This document shows positions 1 to 12,800 of a stretch of 64,000 bases of DNA, one piece after another (the stretch's first letter is position 1; each line of letters begins with the position of its first letter). The position numbers were made by a program, and so were the translations under genes. The notes beneath the pieces were generated by a model. That model saw nothing but the letters and a program-made list of their open reading frames with translations. It was not told the DNA's origin and searched no databases. The stretch spans positions 3,165,001 to 3,229,000 of the forward strand of contig NC_092631.1 in the NCBI RefSeq assembly GCF_039555335.1, written 5' to 3'. Source of the stretch: Amphiura filiformis (Eukaryota; Echinodermata; Ophiuroidea; Amphilepidida; Amphiuridae).

Positions 1-629
1 TTCAGACGACTTTGTGATTACGTTTTATGACATGACTTTGAACATTCTGACAATCCAACAATATAATACTTATTCCACCTCAGGCTCAGATGACCTTTAA
101 CAATTATAATCAAAAAGACTGATTACTCAATCCCAGGGGTTCCCTGGCTCAATTCAATCTTTATTTTCTGAATGTGTTGATTATAATTGTTACTACTAAC
201 TGACCAGTTGCTCTACCAAAATGTATAAAACCAAAGCAACTATTACCCCCCCCCACTAGTGTCACTCCCAACATCAATTAGTGATGGTATAAACTAACCC
301 TAGTTAACAGTGCAGGTGCCTGGGCACCTTATACCCAGCTTGGTTCCTGTCTGGTCAGATAATTGCTCATAAAATTGTTGAATAGCCTGGATCAGCAGGG
401 GTGCATTTATATCATTTTTCATAGAGCAATTGTTCAAAATATTTAATGTCAAATGGTTCCTAAAAACCTTATTTGTGAATGGATTTTTATCGTTAACAAA
501 ACAAAATGTATGTTTAATATATCAATTATTCCATTAACAGCAATTTCCTAAGTTTCCATCCATAAATAATCACAGAGTATCATCTGTTTACAAAATAAGT
601 GTTTATTTTCAGATTTCCAATTAACCATT

Positions 630-1525
630 ACACAGCAAAAACACTGTTTAAAATGTCGCTGTTTAAAACGATGTTGTTCAAACTTTGAACAACATTGTTT
701 AAAAGACAGTCCTTGAATTTTAAAGAGTGTGTTTAGTTCATGAATAATACCAAAAAGGAACTTTTAAACAACGTTGTTTAAAAAAGATCGAATTTTGAAA
801 AAGAGGGGTTTCCTTCCTTGAAATCAGGGTCAGATTCATCATCATGGCGGATGACTGTGTGATTGACTAGCTCCAAAAGTGGGAAATACCAGACCTAATT
901 GATACATTCAGGGGTAAGTGTTTGGTTTAAAAAAAGTTGTTTGATGTGATAGAGTATTATATGAACACACAGTTGTGTGTTGTACTTGTACATGCTAAAT
1001 GATGCAAGCTGTGCAGTAGTATGCAGCCGTGACAAGTACAGTGTGAGTGTAAGCTTAACCACATCAAATAATATTTAAACCAAACACTCACCTCTGAATG
1101 TATCACATTCACATTGCTCATGCACAGGTGCATGGGGCTGATGTCCATGTCTTACAGTTAGTTCTTCTTGCCCATTCTCCCAAGTAAATTGATTTCAACA
1201 AACAAAAATGTTAAAACTTTTAAACAACAAGTTTAAACAACTATGTATGTTTAAACAATTGTTTTAAACAACAGCTTTAAACAACTGTTTGTTTTAAACT
1301 TTTGTTGTTTAAAATACTTTAAACAACTGTGTACATTTAAACAACTAAAGTTAAACAACCCAGATGTTTAAAACTGTTGTTTAAAAATTGTTTAAAATGT
1401 TAAACAATTGGATGTTTAAAGTTTAAACAACCCAAGGTTGTTTAAACTTTAAACAGAAGTTGTTTGAGTGACCGGCGTAAACAGTGTTGTTTAAAAATTT
1501 TAAACAGTTGTTTAAAATATTTTTT
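630..1525. repeat. GTTTAAAC-rich tract
   Basis: Degenerate copies of the palindrome GTTTAAAC and of TTTAAACAAC recur every ~10-20 bases, most densely at 1200-1525 and more loosely at 630-790. No coding signal is visible. It looks like a short-unit tandem array that has decayed. The rest of 1-1900 holds nothing else I recognise except the foldback at 897-1112. Confidence 0.6.
897..1112. repeat. Foldback element (inverted repeat)
   Basis: The left arm begins TTGATACATTCAGG and runs through GTGTTTGGTTTAAA. The right arm ends with the reverse complement of the same words (TTTAAACCAAACACTCACC, CTGAATGTATCA). The centre also pairs partly. This is consistent with a small non-autonomous DNA element; no target-site duplication is clear. 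Confidence 0.5.
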
Positions 1526-1911
1526 ACTGTGTAACCTTGCTAATAGTTATAGTCAGAAACAGGTATTTTGTCCTGTAGTCCCTGGCAACCCAGTCTGCTT
1601 GTGGCTCACTCGCAAACATACACGACAGAAACCGGCTGTGAAGGAGCCTAATGCACGTAAACAACTTCCTTATAACATGTTTAATAAAATCCGATTTTGA
1701 GTATAATAAAGAAAGTCATGCATATGCAAAATGAAGCAATTACCTATTGCTAACTTGGTAAAATGCATACTCGTAGCCCAATCTTGTACATCATAGCAAC
1801 CAGTTTTGGTTTCGAAATGTTGCAATTAAACATTAGTTCTTTCAAATATGAAACGCTAAAACACAAATCTAGAACAAACAATCATATTTAGAAAGATATA
1901 GCAAACTTTCC

Positions 1912-4411
1912 ATGATAGAGATTGGACCCAAGACAAAGTACACCCAAATTAAGTGTCAATTCAGAATAATCCCACCATGGTGGAAAAACTGGGACTCAAA
2001 TCGAATTCAAGACTATAAAACCAATTTTGATATTGCAGCTATTGATTCTGTATTTGATCAACTTAACAATCTCGATGACTCATCATGTAATCAGGTTTCA
2101 TTGGATAATATATGTAGTGATATTATGTAATATTCTCACAAACCCAGCTTTAAAAACTGGCATAAAGTTATGTAAAAACAGGATTATCCCTACCAAAGCT
2201 AAATTCTTTAAATACCAAATCTTGGTTCAATAATGAGTGTGCTAAAAAAAGTGTGCTATAAAAGGCTTATTAAAAAATCTAAAAATATTTTTTTACAATA
2301 AGCTAAATAACAATCTTAGAAGTCTTAGATCTATTAAGGACACCAAACAATTTGGGAGATTACTCAAGAAAGCCGATGGACCAAAACAACTTGCCCAATT
2401 TCAATGGATGACTTATATCAACATTTCAGCTCACTGAATAGTTCTAGTGATGCGGACTCCAACAACAATCAATCATTCTCTCAATGAGTTCATAAATGAT
2501 GATATCACTGTTGAAGAAGTTACTAAAGCACTGAAGAAACTTAAAAACAATAAGGCTGCTGGTCCTGACGATTTAATTAATGAATTCATTAAGCACTGCC
2601 CAGAGAAGGTTGTTAATATAATCTGCAAATTATTTAATTTGGTACTCAAAACAGGTCTCGTTCCCAAATCATGGTCCATTGGGTTTGTTATTCCAATATA
2701 CAAAAACAAAGGCGCCGCGGCATTACGCTCTTGAGTTCTCTTGGCAAACTTTTTACTTCTATTTTAAACTCTAAAATAACTATTTACATCGACAATACTG
2801 GTATTCTAGGTGAAGATCAAGCAGGATTCCGCGCTGGATACTCCACTTTAGATCTCGTATTTGCACTAAAATGTATCATTGATATCTACTTATCTAACAA
2901 GAAAAGGGTTTACTGTGGTTTTGTTGACTACAAAAAAGCGTTTGACCTAATTAATTGATCTGTGCGTTGGTCAAAGTTAATAGCACAGGGTATTAATGGC
3001 AAAGTCATAAAAGTAATTCATACCCTTTATAATGATGCCAAATCTTGTGTTAAAGCTAACAATGATCTAAGTCAATTTTTCAGTTGTAATCTTGGAGTCC
3101 GGCAAGGCGAAAATCTATCCCCACTCCTTTTCGCAATTTATTTGAACGATCTTGAAATGTCGCTCAGAAATGATGGAGTCTGTGGTCTCGAACTCATCAA
3201 TACACAAGTGACCAAATATTTGAGCAACGATGACATTGAAATGTGGTTGCTCCTCTACGCTGATGATACTATAATTATGTCCGAAAGTGCCTCTGATCTT
3301 CAGAAAGCACTGAACTAACTACATTCATATTGCGCAAATTGGGATCTCTCAGTTAACACTAGTAAAACTAAAATTGTCATTTTTACCCGTGGCAAAATCA
3401 GAAATCGCCCTGATTTCTTTTTTGATCAGATACAATTGAAGTCTGTGATGATTACACTCAAGTTACCTGGGTATCAAGTTGAATTATAATGGTAAATTTC
3501 AAAAAGCAATTAAGAATCAAATTTCCCAAGCAAAACGAGCTATGTTTGCTCTCCTCACAAAAGCATCCAAACTTCATTTACCTGTCGACATCACTTGTGG
3601 TCTCTTCCTATCCTACTTTACGGATGTGAAATTTGGGGTTATGAAAACTGCGAACAAATAGAGTTTTTTTTGCAGGAATTTCCGAAGAAAAGTTCTCAAA
3701 GTCAACAAATACACGACTGACTGCATGATCTATGGTGAGACTGGTAGATACAAATTAAGTAGCACTATAGCAAAAAGAATAGCTAATTATTGGAGTAGAA
3801 TTGTCACGGAAAAGAAATTAAAGTACTCTTTCATTCTATACAATCTCACAAAGTCACTTCACGAAGACATCTCCAACAACTTTTGCTCTAACTGGATTTC
3901 CAAAGTTAATAATATTTTGAATAACTGTGGCTATAGCTATATTTGGCTTGTACAGAACAATCACAACCCAAATTGGTTGAAAATTACTCTTGATAATCAC
4001 TTTTCTATTACAAATAAACAAAATTGGTGCTCTGATGTAGAAAATAATAGTTGTTGCTTTAACTATAAATATTTAAACATAGGTTAATCTTTGAATCAGA
4101 CATTACAAAATTAGCTTATAATGACAGAATAACCCTGAGTAGATTTAGATGTGGTAATCTTAAACTACCGAGTAACTTTAGTGGTAGACGACAATACCGG
4201 CAAATTATGTAATTTGGATGTTATTGGTGACGAGTTTCACTACCTTTTCGTCTGCAATGCTTTCAGCAATGCAAGGAAAAATCATCTGAGCATGTACTTT
4301 TTTAAACACCCAAGCATCTTTAAAATGGCTGAGCTATTCAATTCATCCAATTTAAAGAATGTACGGAAGCTCATTAAATTGATAAAAATCATTGATACAC
4401 AATTTAGATAA
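1912..4411 (+). mobile_element. Decayed LINE (non-LTR retrotransposon), RT region
   Basis: Conserved blocks of a non-LTR reverse transcriptase are read in order across several frames. A pre-RT block with W-F-N-N-E-C-A-K-K lies near 2220. The opening RT block N-N-K-A-A-G-P-D-D-L lies near 2550. The fingers and palm blocks include E-D-Q-A-G-F-R and F-V-D-Y-K-K-A-F-D near 2815-2950. The V-R-Q-G-E-N-L-S-P-L-L-F block is near 3100, and the catalytic Y-A-D-D is at 3256-3267. A thumb-like block with V-N-T-S-K-T-K-I-V-I-F follows near 3350, then C-terminal sequence to about 4411. In-frame stops and frameshifts (for example at 2730, 2957, 3318 and 3470) mean it is dead. The endonuclease domain is missing or unrecognisable. 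The clade (CR1, Jockey or RTE-like) cannot be fixed by eye. Confidence 0.85.
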
Positions 4412-4559
4412 ATACTGTCTTCTATCCATTCCTATAACTTAACTTATTGCGATATCATAATTTTTTCATATAACTATTGGTGCATTTAATCCCTAAACTT
4501 AGTTGTAACTGCTTGTATCCTTGTAATATTTATTAAGTTAACTTTATGTACATAATTAT

Positions 4560-4735
4560 ATAAATTAAACAATTTATCTTAGCTATGTTAGCGCCAAGGC
4601 GCCACCTATGTATTTACTTTAGTGTTTTGTTCTCTCATACCCCGGAAGGGGTCGATAGAGATCTAATAAAACTCCATCACTTGATGGACGCCATACCATA
4701 CCATACCACACCACTCCACGCCATACATAAATTCT
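4560..4735 (+). repeat. Probable LINE 3' end with CCATA-type tail
   Basis: Downstream of the LINE coding remnant is an AATAAA-containing stretch (near 4665), followed by a short imperfect array of CCATAC/CCACAC/CCACGC units. Non-LTR elements often end in such short tandem units, so this is a reasonable 3' boundary, but no target-site duplication was found. Confidence 0.4.
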
Positions 4736-4786
4736 CCCAGTCACATTTCCCCAATATGAAATTTAAAAAAAAAAGTAAAATTAAAT

Positions 4787-4868
4787 TTGGCGGAGGCGGG
4801 GTTCGAACTCACGGCGCACCGCTTTGGACACACTATGAACCCAGCGCCTTAGACCACTCGGCCACTTG
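4787..4868 (-). mobile_element. tRNA-derived SINE head or tRNA pseudogene
   Basis: Read on the minus strand there is an A-box-like GTGGCCGAGTGGTCTAAGGC and a B-box GAGTTCGAACCCC about 30 bases further on, followed by an A-rich tail. The 3' acceptor strand (CTCCGCC) has no complementary 5' strand, and no 7-base anticodon loop closes properly. A functional tRNA gene is therefore unlikely. The layout resembles Leu/Ser-type tRNA-derived SINEs. Confidence 0.55.
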
Positions 4869-5847
4869 TCTTGTTAGTATCCATTTGAAACTTATTTGAA
4901 GATAAAAAAAACAACATAGGCCTACCACGTGACAAGCAAAGGCAGAAAACGTACCATATTTTGGAATTTTATTTGCCTAAAACATTAATGTGTATTAATA
5001 GCGCTCAATTGTTGTTAACTGCGTGTTCTATATACAAAAAAATCCAACAATAAACATGATAAATGGGCGTCTATATGGACAATACATTATATCGATTTTG
5101 ACACGTGCTCGTGTCTCAGCACATTTCCATGGTCAGTAAAATACTATAGAAGAACCTACCATTTTTCTTGTATACTCGTTCGATGTTTTGATCAAGTATG
5201 TAAATAATCGACATTAGACCCCAAATGTTTTTACAGGAAATAAAAGATTAGATTACCATAAAAACGAAACAGTAATCTTTGGTGGGGTCTAATGTAATAT
5301 TCACATAGAATTTTGAACGTTTTTTCTATCCTAATTCTTGCTCAATTAAAAAAATATTTTGGCGTATATAAAATTGAAATAAAATTCTCTGCCTCTTAAA
5401 CGACATCAAATGTGCCACAATTGGGTATCACGAATCGTTATATATGATGTGCAGTTAATATTCATATTTTCTTTTATACAGAGGATGCTTCAGTTTTGAC
5501 AGGAAAAATATTTTCTTGAAAACCCTCTCACTCGGTTATTTTAAAAAGGTAACCACGCTTCCCTAGAATGTGCAATAAATTAGCATTAAATTTTTTCTTA
5601 TTCTAACAGCAAGCGTTTCTAAAATGCAGTATGGCGAAATGTGGTGAATACCATACCATAGTTAACATAACAACGTCCGATTTTGGTGATTTTGGTATCT
5701 AATTATATGTTTTCTTGCATGAGAAATACAACTTAGTCACTTAAGACATGTTAAAAGACAAACAAATATTGCGCACTTATACATATTATAGGTTAATGAA
5801 CGCGTATTACTTGTTGGGAGATATATTCGACAAAATAATGCACGCGT

Positions 5848-5914
5848 GCTGATGTTGATGCGTCTAATGCATGCGCCCCAAAAGGGGGAGTGCATTAGAC
5901 GCATCAACATCAGC
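5848..5914. repeat. Perfect 24-bp inverted repeat, 19-nt loop
   Basis: The arm at 5848-5871 (GCTGATGTTGATGCGTCTAA and on) is exactly reverse-complemented at 5891-5914. The loop is C-rich then G-rich and could pair further. It is probably a small MITE or a recent inverted duplication. Confidence 0.8.
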
Positions 5915-7442
5915 TATCATTGATTTACATGTACAGCTCTCTTCCCTAGAAAAAGTGGCACAATTGTGATTTTACTCTTTCGTTGTTAAATAAACATATC
6001 TCGAAATTGGAACAAGCACATTGAACAGAACAAACGGCATTTGAGAGCTAAGACTACGCCCGTGACGTTGATGTAAGCATTATGTCACAACGGTATTTTC
6101 TAATTGCCAAAGAGGGCGCTTTTCACTTGCACAATTTTTTTGGAGACAGGATGTATATAGTTTTTGGCGAAGCCTGGGGGGTGGAGTCCACTATGACAAA
6201 AGTAAAAAAGCAACAACTTGGGAACAGACAAAACGTTGGGAAGAAAATTTAAGAACTTGACAAAGACTCACAACATTGCTGCTTGAAACTGAAAATCCAC
6301 AGCAAAAACCCGAAAATACGCAACAAAGAGCGGAAAAGTTGCTTTAGTCACGACGAAAAATGCACTCAACAACGTCAGACTCCTATACAATCAAGGCCAC
6401 CGTATTCCGACGTTTGCAGTGTTTTGCCTTTGCAGCAGAAGTTAAGTTTTCGATTGTCTGTATGCTGCGACCTTATTCTAATCTTTCAGCTCAAATGATT
6501 AGTTTTGCACCTTCGCTGGTATTATCGATCGATATATTGTAACGTGTCCATAACAAATAAATGTGTATTTCTTTTTAACAAAATATTAGTTTTAACTCTA
6601 ATAAATGTCCCCTTTTGATTTTGAGCCGAACAAATGAAACAAAACAAAAAAAATTGCTATTTGGTTTCAGCTCGTACATGTCGCCACGCCGTCGATCGTG
6701 ATTTGATTGGTTCTGTTCATGTGTTATGACCATCCCATATATACCGTGTACAGTGTTATGAACATCGCGTATGCATTCGTATAAATATATTAAAAATCTC
6801 AAAATTGTTGCATATACAGGGTGTGTTAGTTTATTCAAGTACATTACAATCATGTTAAAGTTTGAAAAACATTTAGGGCTGATTGACGGAGTGATACGCA
6901 GTCCTCCTCAGCAAATGTTACAACATGGCTTCAAAATTGAGTCCCAACGTTTTTTGTGGCGTCAAAGATCGCGTTTTGTGTTCTCCGCAGTGATTTTCGG
7001 TGGCCCGCTGCGATCTTCACTTTTCGCCTAAATTAATGATCTGCTTTGTTCGGGGCGTTGTTCGATTTATAGACGCCTGCTGCAGAGGAACATTCTACGG
7101 TAAATTTTAGCTGCTGTGGAAGAGAAGACGAGTACCCAAAATTAGCCACGTCGCGACGTCTGTCGTAAAAAAACCAAAAACGCGTTCGACTATAAAGAAA
7201 TGAGATTGACTATTATTTTGGTAAAGCCAAGGATAATAGAAATCAGGATGTGGCAATAGTTAATTTGCATGTGTCCAATGTTAATAGCGTATTGTTATTA
7301 AAATGACGTCGTGACCGGGCTAGGGGCGATAATAATACCCACAGACAGGGCCTGACTCGAATTCTATATTGGGTTAAATGCGCAAGTAAATAGCTGTTAA
7401 ATGATTAGCTTTCCATAAAATACCATTTCGTTATAAAATAAA

Positions 7443-7674
7443 TGTGATGCGATCAAGCAAAATCAGTCGGAACTGATATTAAATTTTCAGTTAATATAGG
7501 ATCGTAAAAAACATTTACAAATCTGAATTTTGCAGAAAACCCCATTGAAATTGAACAACCAGTTCCAAAGATATGAGCAATTAAAGAGTTTCCAAAACAA
7601 TAAATATTTCCTATGGCTATTATCTCAAAATCAATATTTCCAAGTTCCGACTGATTTTGCTTGATCGCATCACA
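7443..7674 (+). mobile_element. MITE family A, copy 1
   Basis: A 232-bp element with ~30-bp terminal inverted repeats starting TGTGATGCGATCAAGCAAAA. A second copy lies in the opposite orientation at 11548-11792. There is no coding capacity. The flanks do not show a long target duplication. Confidence 0.8.
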
Positions 7675-8462
7675 AATGTTAATTGTTCAAATTATTGTGT
7701 GTAAAGTAAGCACGTGAATTTTTAGCATCTAAATTGCTGAGCTCGGGTGAAATCTAGCTAAATCTAGAAGTGTCAAATTCTGCTGCATCACCCCATCAGG
7801 ATGATAGAATTCTATTAAAAATATTGAATTCTAATAGATGTGCAGTAAATACGATTTATCAGCACTTAAAAAAGATGTTAACTGACCAAGATAAACAATC
7901 GAGTATACTAAAACCAGCCACCAATCTTAAAATACTGCAGGCTGGCCCACTTGCTTTTCAATACCAGACACGTCAATACTTCAACCTCAGTGTGACCTCA
8001 GTCAAACGTTTTTGATTCATTTGTGCTTTACTAACCCCGTAGTCACTATTGTGTGATTTTCTTTACCTACTTATAAAATCAATAATTCACTGATGATGAA
8101 ATATGAACACACAGACAAATACGGCGCTATAATGCAATGTCACGTGCTGAGGTATACATGTTTTTGTGACTTCAAATACTCTCTGGTACTTCATATTTTT
8201 ATATACCTGTCATGCATTTCCTTCCTATTATTGACAGTAAGTCCTAATTTCGATATTGCTATGAAAAAAAGACATTCCCTTATCAAATTAGAAGAGTTTC
8301 TTGGAAAAAAACCTATCACTGCTGCCTGAGGGGATAATAGTAATTGACCTCATTTCCGCCCGTCGTGACCGCGATTGAGGGCGTTTTTTCTTCAACAGGT
8401 ACGATTCGCTAAACTTACGATACCTTAATGTGGTGACCTCAAACACATGGGTCGAGTAAGAG

Positions 8463-8774
8463 CCCGGGGAGGGGGTTCTTCGAAAAAAATTGTACGGGGG
8501 GTGCCACGCAGACTTTCGTATGCTGACTTTCTCTATACCTACTTTTTGCTGTTTTGCTACCCATCAGTATACCAATTTTCAAGAAAAAGCACCCAAAAAC
8601 ACCCAAATTTGCCATAATTGGGCGTTTTAAGTGCAATTTTTCCAAAATGCACCCAATTGGGCGCATTGGTATCTGCTGAAAACCCACCCATCGATATACC
8701 AAAATCGCTGAAAAGGTACCCCAAAACCGTGGCACATCCCCGTATACCTTCAACCAGGGAGAACCCCCTCCGGG
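8463..8774. mobile_element. hAT-like MITE with 8-bp target duplication
   Basis: The termini are CCCGGGGAGGGGGTT and its near reverse complement. The element is flanked on both sides by the identical octamer AGTAAGAG (8455-8462 and 8775-8782). Eight-base target duplications are characteristic of hAT transposases. The interior has no ORF of interest. A related, degraded copy occurs at about 34200-34800, and elements with similar C/G-rich ends lie at 56453-56775 and ~31140-31437. Confidence 0.8.
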
Positions 8775-9569
8775 AGTAAGAGCTGATGTGAATTATTCAT
8801 AACCGATCGATACATTGCCCCACTTTGTTGAGAGCAAGCCAACAAAAGTCGCCATACGTTTGCGTGGCTAATACAAAAACCGTGAATTTAGTGCCATCCC
8901 CTCTGGTAAAGCGCACCTTGGATTGGGAGAAGAGTGTTCACTGAATTAGCACGATTGAAAGTTCGTCGAAGGTTAAATCAAAATAAACTAAAAATGCACC
9001 CAGCATGACAGTTAGACGAATTAGTTTCAGTCCAGAGGTTCTAGTCAATCGATACATTTTTTTCATTTACATAATCAGTTCCAATCTAATGATTCCATTC
9101 ATTTAGTAGCTCTAGCAGCAGTAACTGTTTTCTTTTATTTACATGTATTACCGGGTCTACACAAAATAAAGATTATGCGTTATCAAATATAAAAGGTGTT
9201 GTACCCGGTGTTGTACCTGATCAGGACCTATATACTATCAGGATATCAGTACATCCCTTTATTGTATCCTATCACTCTACATCGTCCTTCACCCGTTGCC
9301 AGGACAGGAACACTAGATTCACATGTATCTGTACGCATATATTATACGTATGTATCATGGTATCCTCTGAGCTGATGTTTTGTTTTATACGTCATCTATT
9401 CTTTGACGCTTGTCAGTAAGTGAATGTTTTGTTCTGTGTGGGACTGAAGCATTCGGACTATACCCTTTAAAGCTCGCTCTTGATAATTTGGATAGGGAAT
9501 ATCAAACAATCGTCACTGAAGATAAACACGCAAACTTTCATCAAACTCTGTATTTACGGTCTCACCAAC

Positions 9570-9848
9570 ATGAACGGAATTAGTAGTAACACACATTCGA
9601 ACAACCCATCAGATGACATGGATAAATTACCAAATGGGACGCAACTCCGAAGTTCAAGCAAAAATGACGTCGAAGATAGCAGCAGTCATGAAGGCGACAT
9701 CAGCAGTGACTATGGGGACGACGATGATGATGATGATGTCTTCGTAGATTACAGATATGGATGGTGTGGATGGTCGCCAGACTGGATACAAAGATTTAAC
9801 CAGCCACAATGGCTTCTCGTATTCCTATGTCTTTATGCACTTGTACAG
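9570..9848 (+). CDS. Gene 1 coding exon 1 (residues 1-93)
   Basis: The start codon exon encodes the polar cytosolic N-terminus, with a seven-aspartate run written by a GAC/GAT repeat (residues 50-56). It then encodes R-Y-G-W-C-G-W and the start of helix 1. The donor CAG|GTAATA is phase 0. The frame runs open past the donor for 22 codons, but the paralogue and family splice exactly here. Confidence 0.93.
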
Positions 9849-12800
9849 GTAATAAAGTATTGTTGGGGGGGACTGATTGGTGACATCATTTGTCGTTTGT
9901 TGCATTATTTGTGACGTGTCATGTCAAAAGGAGACACTTTTGGGCAGGTTATCAATTTTGAGGTTTTTACATATCTTAAATATAGAGATATTTTGCTCCA
10001 CAACGCCGTTTTCCCCAATGCATATGAAATCGGATATTTCTAAGCGAAGATATTGAGTTTGTAAGTTATGATATCATAAATTTGGAAATTGAGATATCGG
10101 CCTTTAAAAATATTATTGACAATGTTGAGAGTAGGAATTACCTTGAAAAATGACTCAAAAAATACAAGATGCCAGTTATATTCCTGTCTGAAACTATCAG
10201 ACAATATTTTCAACATTAATAACATGTCAAATTCGCAACAAACCCAAATTGTGAAAAAATTACCCCTGTCAGATTTTTGGCTATATCTCCATTTACGATC
10301 CTGCCCAAAAGTGTCTCCTTTTGACATGACACGTCACATTTTATAAGTGTATCAATAATTTCAAAGTTTCATGTATGGATTTACCAATTCTGAGTACAAA
10401 AACCCTCTCTTTCAATAAACAAGATATCCAAATGTTTCATTTGTTTGCCCGCGCTCTCTGTCGTTGCTATATAATCATGATAATAGAAAGATATTCATTG
10501 GATTGTACTGCATCTTGTGTTGCACGGAGCTACCTCTTAATTTGTTTTGCAATAAAAAATAATTTGTTGTACTTCATTAAACATGACAACAAATGTCACA
10601 GTGAACGAATATGAATGAAAAGTTATATTGGGTACATACCATGCATACTGGCAACAGAGATCAGGGTGTGACGTAATTTCCCGCAATCGTGTGAAATGCT
10701 TCATATGCTATTCGTTCCACATACCCAATACACACTATGGGAAATAATGTTTGTAGAAATTGATCAGAATATTTTACTGAACAGACTATAATTATTAGAG
10801 TATGGTACATCAGTTCGATTCGATTAATAAGATACGCTCCATTGCTTAGCAGTTGTTTATACTGGTCACTTCGTTTGAGTACATTTGATGAAATATGACT
10901 TTTATTTACGGCTCGGATAGCCACGTTTTCACATATTTTTTGTGGGATCTGAGAGCACTTCAGACATATCGAATTACTACAGATAGGGCGGTTGCAATAA
11001 CGGTTCTCACGTATTTTTTGTGTTATCTGAGAGCACATCAGGCATATCGAATTGCATTGAGGAATGTCCTTCTGATTTTGAATTTCGCGATATAATACAC
11101 ATTTTATGGGAAATGATTAAGATTAATATTTTGACCTTTCATAGTGAAGATATAGATTTGTTTCCAAAAGGACCTAATTTTTTTAATTTTTAATGTTGGG
11201 ATGCGAGTACAGAATACTCAGCAAACAGGATAAAATCTAGAACATTTGAAGTGTTTGTTATATCATTTACATAAAGTATAAAAAGTAGGGGCCTAGTATC
11301 GACCCTTGTGGAACACCACAGATAATATCGTTATGTTCAGGATCACATGAAACATAATGCTTCCTAAAGTTATGCTTGAGCGGAGATATATATAATAGTT
11401 GCGGGAACATATTAACCGTCTCTCGTAATGTTTAACTAAATGATCATTGCTCTAAATACACACTATATCGGTTTTGGTTAGAATAAATTTCTTTGCATTA
11501 AACAAGCTAGCATTTTATTCACGATTGGCGGTTTCATGGTCAATATATGTGATGCGATCAAGCCAAATCAGTCGGAACTCGGAAATATTGATTTTGAGAC
11601 ATAGCCAAACAAATGAAATATTTCCTTTTGTTACTTTTTGTTTGGAAAGTCTTTCATTGCTCATATGTTTGGAATTGGTTGTTCAATTTCAATGGAATTT
11701 TCTGCAAAATCCAGCTTTGTAAATGCTTTTTCCTATCCTAAAAGAAACTGAAAATTTCATATTTCCGACTGATTTTGCTTGATCGCATCACATATATACA
11801 TGTTCAGGATGATGATGGTAGATCTTTCACGATCACCATTTCCGGTTTGCCGGGCCCCAACTGTAGATGGTGTATCAGTCAGGAGTTTTAAATATAAACT
11901 ATCGTATTTTAAATATAAACATTTTGTTTTTGCAGTGTAGCAAGCATAGATTGAATTCAGGCTTATTCCAGTCTTGGTTTATATATACCGTAAGCCTAAT
12001 GGCGCACCTTGGCTCTTTTTTCTCGGGGTAAATTTCATGTACAAGTAGATAGAGAGCTCCCTGCTCTAAAAATCCCAGCAAGAATTAAGGGTGAGTGCCC
12101 TTATTTGCTGGTGGGATTTTTATGGGAGGGCACTATTAGTTTGTGTCTAAAATTCCAGTTATGTCAAGGGAGCCTTTAGCGCCATTAGGCGAACGTTTAC
12201 GGTATGTAGCATTTTCTATTTCATAACTGTGTATTATTTTTGTGTTTCTTTAGGGTCTTGTCATCAATGGTCTAATAAATGTAGTTATATCAACCCTGGA
12301 AAGGCGGTTTGATTTACCAAGCACTCAAACAGGTGTAATATCAAGTACATATGATATATCAACTGCACTCTTGGTCGTGTTCGTCAGTTATTATGGAGAA
12401 AGAAGTCACAAGGTACGATAAATATATCGAGGGGTCAGAGCCAAAAGGCCTTAAGTACAAAGATGCCATTTAATGATACATTATGCGTTTTTGTACTTGG
12501 GGCCGAAGTTCTGGCTCTCACACATTCATGTATTAGTGTTGCACATTTGGCTGATATCAGTTTCTGCAGCTATAATTCAAATTCAATTCAATTTAAATTT
12601 AACTTCCAGTTCATGGTATACAATCATAATATTATGGTGCCCAGTGTTGTAAGGATTATTTTACTACCAAAATCTTTGAGGCAGAACTTTTGAATGGTAC
12701 CACTTCAAGGTTACAAATACATTATGTGTATTATATTCATGACATTTGGCTACACACTCTCTAATCAATTTCTCATCTGTAGACTACCACTACCGGAACA

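Larger units (their letters stand above)
4900..9569. other. Intergenic region upstream of gene 1
   Basis: No host gene is recognised. The short open frames here lack family motifs or splice logic. Contents that can be named are the hairpin at 5848-5914 and MITEs at 7443-7674 and 8463-8774. The gene 1 promoter should lie near the right end, but I see no convincing TATA box or other element that would fix a transcription start. Confidence 0.6.
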
